Below are positions 9,878 through 17,412 of a DNA stretch of 64,000 nucleotides, in pieces (position 1 is the stretch's first letter; each line of letters starts with the position of its first letter). A program made the position numbers and the translations under genes. This stretch comes from Methylosinus sp. H3A (lineage in GTDB: Bacteria > Pseudomonadota > Alphaproteobacteria > Rhizobiales > Beijerinckiaceae). The DNA is taken from contig NZ_JADNQW010000005.1 of NCBI RefSeq assembly GCF_015709455.1, forward strand, positions 2,046,001 to 2,110,000, read 5' to 3'. The notes under the pieces are model-generated. The model did not search any database and had not been told where the DNA came from. It worked only from the letters and a program-made list of their open reading frames with translations.

Positions 9878-10429
9878 TCACTCGATCTTTTCCCCCGGAT
9901 AGACGCCCCAAAGGCCTTCCTGTTTCACATAGGCGTCGAAGCCCTCGCCGGAGACGCGGCACCAGGAGCCGTCGCAGCGGCGCAGGCTGGCGACCACGCC
10001 GGGCGAGAGTTTCGCCACCGGCGTCGCTCTATCGCTGGCGAAGGCGAGAATCGGCTCCTTCTTCCAGGGCGCGACGAGGGCCGTGCGACGCCCCGACAGC
10101 AGCGAATGCAGCACCCAGCCTTCCGTTCCCTCGGAATCGCGGATTTTCCGCCAGGTCTCGAATTCGGCCGTGATTTCCACCGGAAGGCCGGCCCGCTCGA
10201 ACACCCAGAGCGTCGGATGCTCCTTGCTCGGCCCCTCGTGCAGATTGACGCGGTCCGATTTGAGGCTGACATAACGCGGCAGGGGCAGTCCCGAGGCCGA
10301 GCCGGTCTGCTGCTGCGCGCCGGCGCGCATCGGCGCGGCGGCCAGGAGCGCGGCGGCGAGGAGAACGGCGACGGCGAAACGGAGTGCTGCGGTCGCGCGT
10401 CTTCGGCTCGGAAAGGGCGATTCGTCCAT
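9878..10429 (-). CDS. Secreted SH3-domain (SH3b-like) protein
   Basis: A 183-residue protein starting at the ATG at 10429, which has AGGGAGAAG upstream; a longer frame to 10498 has no such site. The N-terminus is a signal peptide with Arg residues followed by an Ala/Leu-rich core ending near AGAQQQ. The rest shows two bacterial SH3-like modules: RVNLHEGPSKEHP with EGTEGWVLHSLLSG, then a second with DGSWCRVSGEGFDAYVKQEGLWGVYP. This is the family of periplasmic SH3-domain proteins common in Hyphomicrobiales, probably interacting with the cell wall. The exact role is unknown. Confidence 0.8.
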   Translation of the reverse strand: MDESPFPSRRRATAALRFAVAVLLAAALLAAAPMRAGAQQQTGSASGLPLPRYVSLKSDRVNLHEGPSKEHPTLWVFERAGLPVEITAEFETWRKIRDSEGTEGWVLHSLLSGRRTALVAPWKKEPILAFASDRATPVAKLSPGVVASLRRCDGSWCRVSGEGFDAYVKQEGLWGVYPGEKIE

Positions 10430-10671
10430 TTCTACACTTCTCCCTGAGACGGCCCTCGCAGTCGCGAACGACGCCTCGTCTTGTCTTTGTCCCGCCATCT
10501 GCTAGGAAGTTCGATGGGAAAGGGGCGCGGGCGGCGAAACGCTCTTTTCATCCATCGTCGTTAAGACCTGGTTGAAGAGACCGAAGCGCCCCCGAGGCTC
10601 GATCGGCGGAACGACTCGCCCTCGGGCGGCCGGAGAGCTTAGTCGAGCGAGGCGGGAGGACGAAGGGGAAG

Positions 10672-11667
10672 ATGGCGAAAAAGAAGCCGCTCGTCGTGGT
10701 GACACGTCGGCTCCCCGAGGTGATCGAAACCCGCATGTGCGAGCTTTTCGACACGCGCCTCAATGTGAGCGACCGGCCGGCGACCCATGAGGAGCTCGTC
10801 GAGGCTGTCCGCACCGCGGATGTTCTGGTGCCGACGATCACCGACCGCATCGATTCCGGCCTCATCGGCCAGGCCGGCGACCAGTTGAAGCTGATCGCCA
10901 ATTTCGGCAATGGCGTCGACCACATAGACGTCGCCTCGGCGCTGCGCCGCTCGATCACCGTCACCAATACGCCGGGTGTCCTCACCGAGGACACGGCCGA
11001 TCTCACAATGGGCCTGATCCTGGCCGTGGCGCGCCGCCTCGTCGAGGGCGCGCGCACCATTCCGGACGGCGCCTGGGGCGGCTGGTCGCCCACTTGGATG
11101 CTCGGCCATCGTATCACCGGCAAGCGTCTCGGCATTGTCGGCATGGGCCGCATCGGCCAGGCGCTCGCGCGCCGCGCCAGCGCCTTCGGCCTCTCCATCC
11201 ACTATCACAACCGCCGCCGCCTGCCGGCGGAGATCGAGGACCAGCTCGAGGCGACCTATTGGGAATCGCTCGACCAGATGCTCGCCCGCATCGATATTTT
11301 GTCGGTCCACTGCCCGCATACGCCGGCGACCTATCATCTGCTCTCGGCCCGCAGGCTGAAGCAGCTGCGCCCGCACGCCATCATCGTGAACACCGCCCGC
11401 GGCGAGATCGTCGACGAGAATGCGCTGATCCGCATGCTCGAGTCCGATGAGATTTCCGGCGCCGGCCTCGACGTCTTCGAGCATGAGCCGGCCGTCTCGC
11501 CCAAGCTGATCAAGCTCGCCAAGGCCGGCAAGGTCACGCTGCTGCCGCATATGGGCTCGGCCACCAATGAGGGCCGCGTCGACATGGGCGAGAAAGTCAT
11601 CATCAACATCAAGACTTTCATGGACGGGCACCGCCCGCCTGATCGCGTTCTGCCCAGCATGTTGTAG
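10672..11667 (+). CDS. D-isomer-specific 2-hydroxyacid dehydrogenase (glyoxylate/hydroxypyruvate reductase-like)
   Basis: A 331-residue NAD(P)-dependent dehydrogenase. It contains the Rossmann motif GIVGMGRIGQALARRA, the substrate-binding loop NFGNGVDHID, the catalytic Arg in NTARGEIVDE, and the catalytic His in LLPHMGSATNEGR. The sequence is closest in feel to D-glycerate dehydrogenase/glyoxylate reductase, which converts glyoxylate or hydroxypyruvate to glycolate or D-glycerate, but substrate assignment from sequence alone is uncertain. It stands alone between convergent or unrelated neighbours. Confidence 0.87.
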   Translation: MAKKKPLVVVTRRLPEVIETRMCELFDTRLNVSDRPATHEELVEAVRTADVLVPTITDRIDSGLIGQAGDQLKLIANFGNGVDHIDVASALRRSITVTNTPGVLTEDTADLTMGLILAVARRLVEGARTIPDGAWGGWSPTWMLGHRITGKRLGIVGMGRIGQALARRASAFGLSIHYHNRRRLPAEIEDQLEATYWESLDQMLARIDILSVHCPHTPATYHLLSARRLKQLRPHAIIVNTARGEIVDENALIRMLESDEISGAGLDVFEHEPAVSPKLIKLAKAGKVTLLPHMGSATNEGRVDMGEKVIINIKTFMDGHRPPDRVLPSML

Positions 11668-11813
11668 CGGCGCGTCCTCGCCATGGTTCGCGCGCGCCCA
11701 TTGCGCGCGCGACCGGCGCTCGCGCGCGTGTCCGTTCGGAAAAAAACCACAAGGCGCGCGCAATTCTCCGAAAAGCGATTCGCAAATGGATCGTTCGCTA
11801 AAAGGATCGAAGG

Positions 11814-12293
11814 ATGAGACGAATTCTGACCGCGCTCCGAATTTTGACGGCGCTCCTGGTCGGCCTCGCCGCCTGCGGCCCCGTGCTGGCCAAGGGGAAA
11901 CCGGCGCAAAAGGAGAAGGACCAGCAGGAGGCGACGGCGCAGGAGCCGCCGCCGAACTATAAGCCCTTCCCGCACAATTATATTTTTAATCTCAAGGACA
12001 TAAACGGCAAGTCCCCGACCGCCGACATTTGGATCCGCATCGATTCGACGATGCGCGGCACGGGTTTCTCGGGCTGCAAATCCTGGTCCGGCGTCTTCGT
12101 CGTCGGCGGCAATCGCCTCGGCCCCAAGGCCATGCCCGCCGTCGCCGACGCCAAATGCGATCCCGCCCTTCAGGCGATCGAGCGCGACTTCTGGCAGGTG
12201 ATGCTCTCCGGCCCCTTCTGGGACACGCAGGGCTCGGATCTGATCCTCAAAGGCCCCAAGGGCGGCGTGCTGCGCTTCACGCGCTCGCTCTGA
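11814..12293 (+). CDS. Secreted META/HslJ-like domain protein
   Basis: A 159-residue exported protein. Residues 1-26 are a signal peptide with an Arg-rich start and a LVGLAACGPVLAKG cleavage region, followed by a short Lys/Gln/Pro-rich linker. The domain from about residue 50 carries FSGCKSWSG, an internal Cys in DAKCDPALQAIERDFWQVM and a final strand ending in LRFTRSL, which fits the META/HslJ fold in its conserved features. The LAAC segment could be a lipobox. Function is unknown. It is convergent with the DUF3422 gene, only 15 bp apart. Confidence 0.65.
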   Translation: MRRILTALRILTALLVGLAACGPVLAKGKPAQKEKDQQEATAQEPPPNYKPFPHNYIFNLKDINGKSPTADIWIRIDSTMRGTGFSGCKSWSGVFVVGGNRLGPKAMPAVADAKCDPALQAIERDFWQVMLSGPFWDTQGSDLILKGPKGGVLRFTRSL

Positions 12294-12308
12294 GCGCGGC
12301 GCCGTGAC

Positions 12309-13640
12309 TCAGCTCACCTTCTCCTCCTCTTGAGCCTTGGCGGAGAGGCGCTTCACGCGCTGCCAGAAGGCCCAGGCGCCGAAGATGACGAAGGGCATGG
12401 CCGCAGCGGCCGCCTCCTCGCCGGTGAAGCCGAAGGGCAGGGCGCCGGCGTCCTTCATGCCCTTGAAAAAATAGAGCGAGAGGCCGGCGACATAATAGCT
12501 GAGCGCCGCGATGGAGAGGCCGCCGACGAGTTTTTGCAGGCGCATCTGCAGGCGCGCTCTGCGGTTCATATCGTCGAGCAGATCGCGATTTTGCTGCTCC
12601 ATCTCGAAGGTTATGCCGGTTCGCATGAGGTCAGTGGCGCGCTCCACCTGACGGGCGAGCCGTCCCTGCCGCGTCTCGAAGGCGTTGCAGGTCTCGATCG
12701 CCGGATCGAGCCGCGCGCTGAAGAAGGCCGAGATCGTCGTATATTGGCTCTCCTTCGCCTCCTGGATGAGCGTCAGCCGGTTCTTCACTATGGCGTGATA
12801 GGCGCGGCTCGCGCCGAAGCGAAAGGCGGTGCGCGTCGACAGCGCCTCGCTCTGCGCCAAAAGATCGCTGAGGCGCTTCAGCAAGTCGCGACTGGTGCGC
12901 ATGTCCTGCGTCTGGCTCAACGCCTGGGTGATGTCGGAGATTTCGCGCTCCATGGCGCGTAGCTCGGGCCCGGAGCCGCGCGCCTCCGGCAGGCCGAGCA
13001 GCGCCATTGTGCGATAGGTCTCGATCTCCAGCACGCGCTGAATGAGCCGCCCGACCTCGAGCGCGCCGACGGCGTTGGCCTTGACCAGCAGGCGCGTGAA
13101 GCCGAAGGCGTCGGGTGCGAAATCGGTCATCACATGCGCCGCGCCCTTGGCCGCGCGGATGATGCAAAGGCTTTGCGAATTGAACAAATTGACGAAGGGC
13201 TCGTGCGAATGGCCGCTCTCGATCGCGCAGAGATGCGTGGCGACGATCAGCCGGCCCGGAGGGCGAAAGGCGATCTCGCCGGTCCCGATCGGATCGGGAT
13301 GGGTGAAGGGCGCGTCGGCGTCCTTTTCCGTCGACCAGGTGTAGGTGGTGAATTCCGTATGCTGCTCCCAGCGCAGCCTCCAGTCGCCGATCGAGAGGCG
13401 CTGGAATTTGGCGTCTCCGGGTCGGGGAACCAGCATATTGGCTCGGCAGAGATCGGCGAGCGCCGCGCGGTCGACGCGCGCCTCCTCCTCATTGGTCGCG
13501 AAGGCGAAATGATAGACGCGCTGCGGCAGCGCGATCGGCAGGAAAGGCCTTGCGTGCAGCTCGGCGAGAACGGCGGCGCGCGCCTCGTGTTCGGCGAAGC
13601 GTCCGACGATCGGCGCTCCGCTCTCCTGGTCAGATGCCAT
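12309..13640 (-). CDS. DUF3422 family membrane-anchored protein
   Basis: A 443-residue protein that starts with EARAAVLAELHARPF, the hallmark opening of DUF3422, followed by a long soluble region and two predicted membrane segments near the C-terminus (LSIAALSYYVAGLSLYFF and AAAMPFVIFGAWAFW). The general layout resembles a cytoplasmic domain with a coiled-coil stretch (RQGRLARQVERATDLM) tethered to the inner membrane. No enzymatic role is established. The ATG at 13640 begins the conserved part; an upstream extension to 13739 is Arg-rich and unlikely. Confidence 0.8.
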   Translation of the reverse strand: MASDQESGAPIVGRFAEHEARAAVLAELHARPFLPIALPQRVYHFAFATNEEEARVDRAALADLCRANMLVPRPGDAKFQRLSIGDWRLRWEQHTEFTTYTWSTEKDADAPFTHPDPIGTGEIAFRPPGRLIVATHLCAIESGHSHEPFVNLFNSQSLCIIRAAKGAAHVMTDFAPDAFGFTRLLVKANAVGALEVGRLIQRVLEIETYRTMALLGLPEARGSGPELRAMEREISDITQALSQTQDMRTSRDLLKRLSDLLAQSEALSTRTAFRFGASRAYHAIVKNRLTLIQEAKESQYTTISAFFSARLDPAIETCNAFETRQGRLARQVERATDLMRTGITFEMEQQNRDLLDDMNRRARLQMRLQKLVGGLSIAALSYYVAGLSLYFFKGMKDAGALPFGFTGEEAAAAAMPFVIFGAWAFWQRVKRLSAKAQEEEKVS

Positions 13641-13787
13641 TTCATTCGTCTCGTTTTGCGCTCCCGCGCGGGGCGCGCGCTCTGGTCCTGCCGAATCGCC
13701 GTGAGAATAGCGACGCAGGCTGTTCCGGGAATGCGACAAAACGAACGAAAAGGCGAGGCGTCGCCGCCTCGCCGTCAGCGGCGCCGG

Positions 13788-14441
13788 TCAGCGCCCGTGG
13801 TGGAATCCGCCGCCATGGAATCCGCCGCCGTGGAATCCGCCATGGAACCCACCGCCGAATCCGCCGCCATGGTGGCCGCCACCGCCGAATCCGCCGTGAT
13901 GGAACCCACCGCCGAAGCCGCCGACCCGGTGAACGCCGCCGCCCCACCCGCCGCCGTGGTGAAAGCCTCCGCCCCACCCGCCGACGTGGTGGACGCCTCC
14001 GCCCCATCCGCCGAAACGCGGGCGATAGCCCCAGCCTCCGCCATAGACGACCGGCCCGCCGCCCCATCCATAGCCGTAAGAGGGATAGCCGTAGCCATAG
14101 CCATATCCGTAATCATAGGGATAGGCGTAATAGGGCGCATAGGCTCCGGCGGCGATGAGGCCGGTCGCCGCCGAGGTGACGACCGCGGCCGTGGGATCAT
14201 AGCCATAGCGATAATAGCGCAGCGCATGATGTCGGCGAAGCGGCCGACGATGATTCGTGTAGCGCACATAATGACGATGCGGGTAGCGGCTGTAATGCGC
14301 CTGCTCGATCGCGGTCGGCGGCGAGACGACCGATTTGCTCGCGACGCTGGTGACGCCGGCGAGCGCCTCCGCCGGGGACAAAGCGAAGGCGATTGTCACG
14401 CCGATCGCGGCGAAAAGGCCGGATTTGAACGGATTACCCAT
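13788..14441 (-). CDS. Secreted Tyr/Gly/His-rich low-complexity protein
   Basis: A 217-residue protein with an excellent ribosome site (GGAGGAGAA) and a signal peptide ending near ALAGV. A His/Arg/Tyr-rich part is followed by a Tyr-Gly run and then by about 80 residues of GGGFHHGG-like repeats to the C-terminus. Such proteins occur widely in Hyphomicrobiales; a cell-surface or metal-binding role is possible because of the many histidines, but nothing shows it directly. The repeated codons make the DNA itself repetitive at 13,790-14,060. Confidence 0.7.
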   Translation of the reverse strand: MGNPFKSGLFAAIGVTIAFALSPAEALAGVTSVASKSVVSPPTAIEQAHYSRYPHRHYVRYTNHRRPLRRHHALRYYRYGYDPTAAVVTSAATGLIAAGAYAPYYAYPYDYGYGYGYGYPSYGYGWGGGPVVYGGGWGYRPRFGGWGGGVHHVGGWGGGFHHGGGWGGGVHRVGGFGGGFHHGGFGGGGHHGGGFGGGFHGGFHGGGFHGGGFHHGR

Positions 14442-14519
14442 TTTCTCCTCCATACGACGACACGCAAAAGAGACCATTGCAGTCCAAAGAAAGCCGACGG
14501 CTGGCGACGCCGAGCCTGT

Positions 14520-14957
14520 TCAGGCCTCGAATTTCAGCTCCTGCGCCAATTGCGTCAGGCGGGTGGCGACGCGGGCGCGCACGCGCGTCGCCGTCGTCGG
14601 AAACTCTTCCAATATGCGCAGGAAAAGCGCGCGGGTGATTTTGAGGATCGTCGCCGGCTCGCGCGCTAAGGCCGTGACCGGGCGCGTCGTCTCGGTGATG
14701 AGAGCGGTCTCGCCGATCAGCGCGAAGGGCCGCAGCACTTTCTCGGCGGGGCGTCCGTCGTCGTGCTTCTCCAGAGCGATCGAGCCATTGGTCAGAATGA
14801 AGCCGCCGTCGGAGGCCTCGCCGCGGCGAAACAGCGCGTCGCCGGCGCGCAGCAATTTCGTCTCGGCGCTGAAGGCCAGGAGGCGCAGCGCCTCGATCTC
14901 GAAATCCTCGAACAGAGGAATGCTCCGGAGATTGGCGATGTCGTCGTCGAGAGCCAT
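14520..14957 (-). CDS. Cyclic nucleotide-binding domain protein
   Basis: A 145-residue single-domain protein with the Crp-like beta-barrel: LLRAGDALFRRGEASDGGFIL, then LIGETALITETTRPVTALA corresponding to the phosphate-binding cassette. There is no DNA-binding helix-turn-helix. It probably senses a cyclic nucleotide or acts as a small adaptor. It lies 42 bp after the OmpR-like regulator on the same strand, so the two may be cotranscribed. Confidence 0.8.
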   Translation of the reverse strand: MALDDDIANLRSIPLFEDFEIEALRLLAFSAETKLLRAGDALFRRGEASDGGFILTNGSIALEKHDDGRPAEKVLRPFALIGETALITETTRPVTALAREPATILKITRALFLRILEEFPTTATRVRARVATRLTQLAQELKFEA

Positions 14958-14999
14958 GTCTCGGATGCTTTCTCTTCGGGGCGGTCTCCCGGCCGGCGG

Positions 15000-15659
15000 T
15001 CAGCGCGCGGGGGAGAAGACCAACCGATAGCCGTTCTTTTCGGTGAGAAGAAGGCGGGCTTCGGTCGGGTCGGTTTCGATCTTGCGTCGCAGACGGCTGA
15101 CGTGAGTCTCCAGCGTGCGCGTCGTCACGGTGGGATGATAGCCCCAAACCTCGCGCAGCAACATGTCTTTCGTGACTGCCGCGCCGCGCGCCGCCACGAG
15201 CCGCGTCAGGATTTCGGCTTCCTTCTCGGTGAGCGACCGGCGCCGATCGGCGGCGTCGGTGAGCTCGAAGGCGCCCGGCCGGTAGCGATAGGCGCCGATG
15301 ACGACGATCGGGCGCTCGGGCTCCTCGGCGCCCGCCCGCAAGCGCGCGAGAAGATGGGCGAAACGAAACGGCCGCGCGATATATTCGGGAGCCTGCGCCG
15401 CCATGGGGTCGCTCGGCGCGCCGATGAGGAGGACGGGTCCGCGGAAGCCTTCGCGGGCCTGGCAGGCGAAGGCCTCGCCGATCGTCGCGTCGACGAGCAG
15501 AATATCGCAGCCGCCCCTGTCGAGCAGGCGTGTCGCCTCTTCGGCGGAGGTGGCGGGCGAGACCGCGAATTCGGGATAATGGGCGAGCTGCTCGGCGAGA
15601 GAGGCGCGCAATCCCGCCGCGGCGAGGAGCAATATGTTGCGCTTATGCGGTTGCGTCAT
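15000..15659 (-). CDS. OmpR/PhoB-type response regulator with degenerate receiver
   Basis: A 219-residue protein (222 if the ATG at 15668 is used). The C-terminal winged helix is clear: SLTEKEAEILTRLV, DMLLREVWGYHP, RTLETHVSRLRRKIE and the final LTEKNGYRLVF. The N-terminal receiver keeps an Asp in ILLVDATIG, but the early acidic pair is replaced by LLLAAAG and the conserved Lys by Arg (ARPFRF). Normal phosphorylation is therefore doubtful. No kinase gene is adjacent. A much longer frame upstream on this strand is rejected because it crosses the transpeptidase gene. Confidence 0.82.
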   Translation of the reverse strand: MTQPHKRNILLLAAAGLRASLAEQLAHYPEFAVSPATSAEEATRLLDRGGCDILLVDATIGEAFACQAREGFRGPVLLIGAPSDPMAAQAPEYIARPFRFAHLLARLRAGAEEPERPIVVIGAYRYRPGAFELTDAADRRRSLTEKEAEILTRLVAARGAAVTKDMLLREVWGYHPTVTTRTLETHVSRLRRKIETDPTEARLLLTEKNGYRLVFSPAR

Positions 15660-15725
15660 GACCGCCATGATCGACGAAGGGCGGGCGCCGTTCAAGGCGC
15701 AGGGCGAGGTGGAGAGAGGCGACGG

Positions 15726-16274
15726 ATGAGTCAGGGTTTTTCGCGCCATCGTGGCGGGGTCGCGGTGCTGAGGGTCGCTCGGCGGGTCGGCGGGCGCGCG
15801 CATGAGGGCCGGCTGACCGCGGGCGATCTCGTGCTGCCCTGCGCGCTCGGCCGCTCGGGGATCACGCGTCGCAAGCGCGAGGGCGATGGCGCGACGCCGG
15901 CGGGGAGCCATGAGTTGCTCTATGTCTATCTGCGGCGCGGCCGGGCGGAAAAGCCGCGCTCCGTCGCGGCGCGTTTCGTCCGCCCGGACGATCTCTGGTG
16001 CGACGATGCGCGGTCCTTTCTCTATAACCGGCCGCTGCGGGGCGAGACGCCGCTCGGCCATGAGCGGCTCTGGCGCTCCGATCGGCTCTATGATGTCGTG
16101 GGCGTGCTCGACTACAACATCCGCCCGCGCGTGCTGGGACTCGGCAGCGCCATTTTCTTCCATATAGCGACGGAGACGCTGGGTCCGACGGCGGGCTGCG
16201 TGGCGTTGCGGGCGCGCGATATGGCGCGGCTGCTGCCGCGTTTGGCGAAAGACGTGCGCTTGGTGGTCGGCTAA
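15726..16274 (+). CDS. L,D-transpeptidase (YkuD) family protein
   Basis: A 182-residue protein with the YkuD active-site signature FHIATETLGPTAGCVALR, which contains the catalytic His-Ser/Thr-Gly-Cys arrangement. Upstream is a Gly/Arg-rich stretch with KREGDGATPAG, typical of the short YkuD-only proteins that lack a clear signal peptide. The family crosslinks peptidoglycan or attaches proteins to it. The ATG at 15726 is preceded by GAGAGAGG. Its stop overlaps the end of the convergent yggS gene by four bases. Confidence 0.83.
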   Translation: MSQGFSRHRGGVAVLRVARRVGGRAHEGRLTAGDLVLPCALGRSGITRRKREGDGATPAGSHELLYVYLRRGRAEKPRSVAARFVRPDDLWCDDARSFLYNRPLRGETPLGHERLWRSDRLYDVVGVLDYNIRPRVLGLGSAIFFHIATETLGPTAGCVALRARDMARLLPRLAKDVRLVVG

Positions 16275-16945
16275 GGCTTCGAATAGTCGCGCTCGCCCAT
16301 AATGGCCGAGCCGATGCGGACATGCGTGGCGCCGAGCTGAATGGCGAGCTCGTAATCCGAGCTCATGCCCATGGAGAGTTCTTTCAGCCCGTTGCGGGCG
16401 GCGATCTCGGCGAGCAGGGCGAAATGCGGCGAGGCCTGCTCGCCGACCGGCGGCACGCACATCAACCCGGCGATCTCGAGCCCGTGCTTCTCGCGGCACT
16501 CGGCGAGGAAGGCGTCGGCCTCCTGCGGCAATACGCCGGCCTTTTGCGGCTCGGCGCCGGTGTTGACTTGCACCAGCAGGCGCAGGCGCTTGCCCTGGCG
16601 GCGCATCTCCTCGGCGAGGGCCTCGGCGATCTTGGGCCGGTCGACGCTCTCTATGACGTCGAAGGTCTCGACCGCCTCGCGCGTCTTGTTGGATTGCAGC
16701 GGGCCGATGAGATGCAGCTCGACGCCGGAGAAGCGCTGGCGCAGCTCGCCCCATTTGGCGCGCGCCTCCTGCACTTTGTTCTCACCATAGACGCGGTGGC
16801 CGGCCTCGAGCAGCGGAACCGCGGCCTCGGCCGGAAAGGTCTTGGTGACGCAGACGAGGGTGATCTCGGCCGGATCGCGGCCGCAATCGCGGGCGCGTGA
16901 GGAGATGGCGTCCTTGGCGGCGTTCAGCCGATCGACGACGGTCAT
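16271..16945 (-). CDS. yggS: YggS family pyridoxal-phosphate homeostasis protein
   Basis: A 224-residue alanine-racemase-like barrel protein. The PLP lysine is in LVCVTKTFPAE, and YGENKVQEA, HLIGPLQSNK, LMCVPP, LSMGMSSDYELAI and RIGSAIMGER are standard family blocks. YggS/PROSC proteins bind PLP without known catalysis and keep B6 and amino-acid pools balanced. The gene is followed by a convergent transpeptidase gene and preceded by a small membrane-anchored coiled-coil gene on the same strand. Confidence 0.93.
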   Translation of the reverse strand: MTVVDRLNAAKDAISSRARDCGRDPAEITLVCVTKTFPAEAAVPLLEAGHRVYGENKVQEARAKWGELRQRFSGVELHLIGPLQSNKTREAVETFDVIESVDRPKIAEALAEEMRRQGKRLRLLVQVNTGAEPQKAGVLPQEADAFLAECREKHGLEIAGLMCVPPVGEQASPHFALLAEIAARNGLKELSMGMSSDYELAIQLGATHVRIGSAIMGERDYSKP

Positions 16946-16958
16946 GGAAGATGCGGCC

Positions 16959-17300
16959 TCAGCGGACGAATTTCAAAATAGTGAAAATGGCGCCGATAAG
17001 AACCAGATTGAAGCCGAACACCCAGCGGAGAATATCCGTCTTGGATTGAGAGACTTCCAGCTTCAGGCGTCCTTCCACCTCGATGAGCTCTCGCTTCAGC
17101 CGCCCCTCGACTTCGGCGAGGTCGCGCTTCAGCAATTCCATGTCGTGCCGAACCTCGCCGACGTCCGCCTTTGTGGCCACGCTCTCGGAGAACGCTGTCT
17201 CCAACGCCTCGGCGGAGGCGCGCGCCTGCTCGGGCGAGAAGCCGCCGCGGGTGAGGCGATCGATATAGGCGAGGGGGTTGAAGAGCACTTGCGCCGACAT
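16959..17300 (-). CDS. Small coiled-coil protein with C-terminal membrane anchor (DUF1640/CCDC90-like)
   Basis: A 113-residue protein from the ATG at 17300. The N-terminal part has RLTRGGFSPEQARASAEALETAF-like content (matching the opening of the DUF1640 family), followed by a heptad-rich coiled coil built of LKRDLAEVEGRLKRELIEVE-type repeats and a single C-terminal membrane helix (WVFGFNLVLIGAIFTIL). Function is unknown; homologues resemble mitochondrial MCUR1/CCDC90. It ends 13 bp before the start of yggS on the same strand. Confidence 0.7.
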   Translation of the reverse strand: MSAQVLFNPLAYIDRLTRGGFSPEQARASAEALETAFSESVATKADVGEVRHDMELLKRDLAEVEGRLKRELIEVEGRLKLEVSQSKTDILRWVFGFNLVLIGAIFTILKFVR

Positions 17301-17412
17301 GGCCCGGATATAGCACGCGCCCTGCTTCCCGGCGAGAGGCGCCTTTGACAAGCCCCGCCCCGCCCGGCATTACAGGCGAAACTCTACAATTCGATCAGGA
17401 CCGCTCGGACCC

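Noticed and set aside
15660..16754. N-terminal extension of the OmpR-like regulator to 584 residues
   Set aside because: The extension is Arg/Pro/Ala-rich, overlaps the transpeptidase and yggS genes, and the receiver begins normally at 15659.
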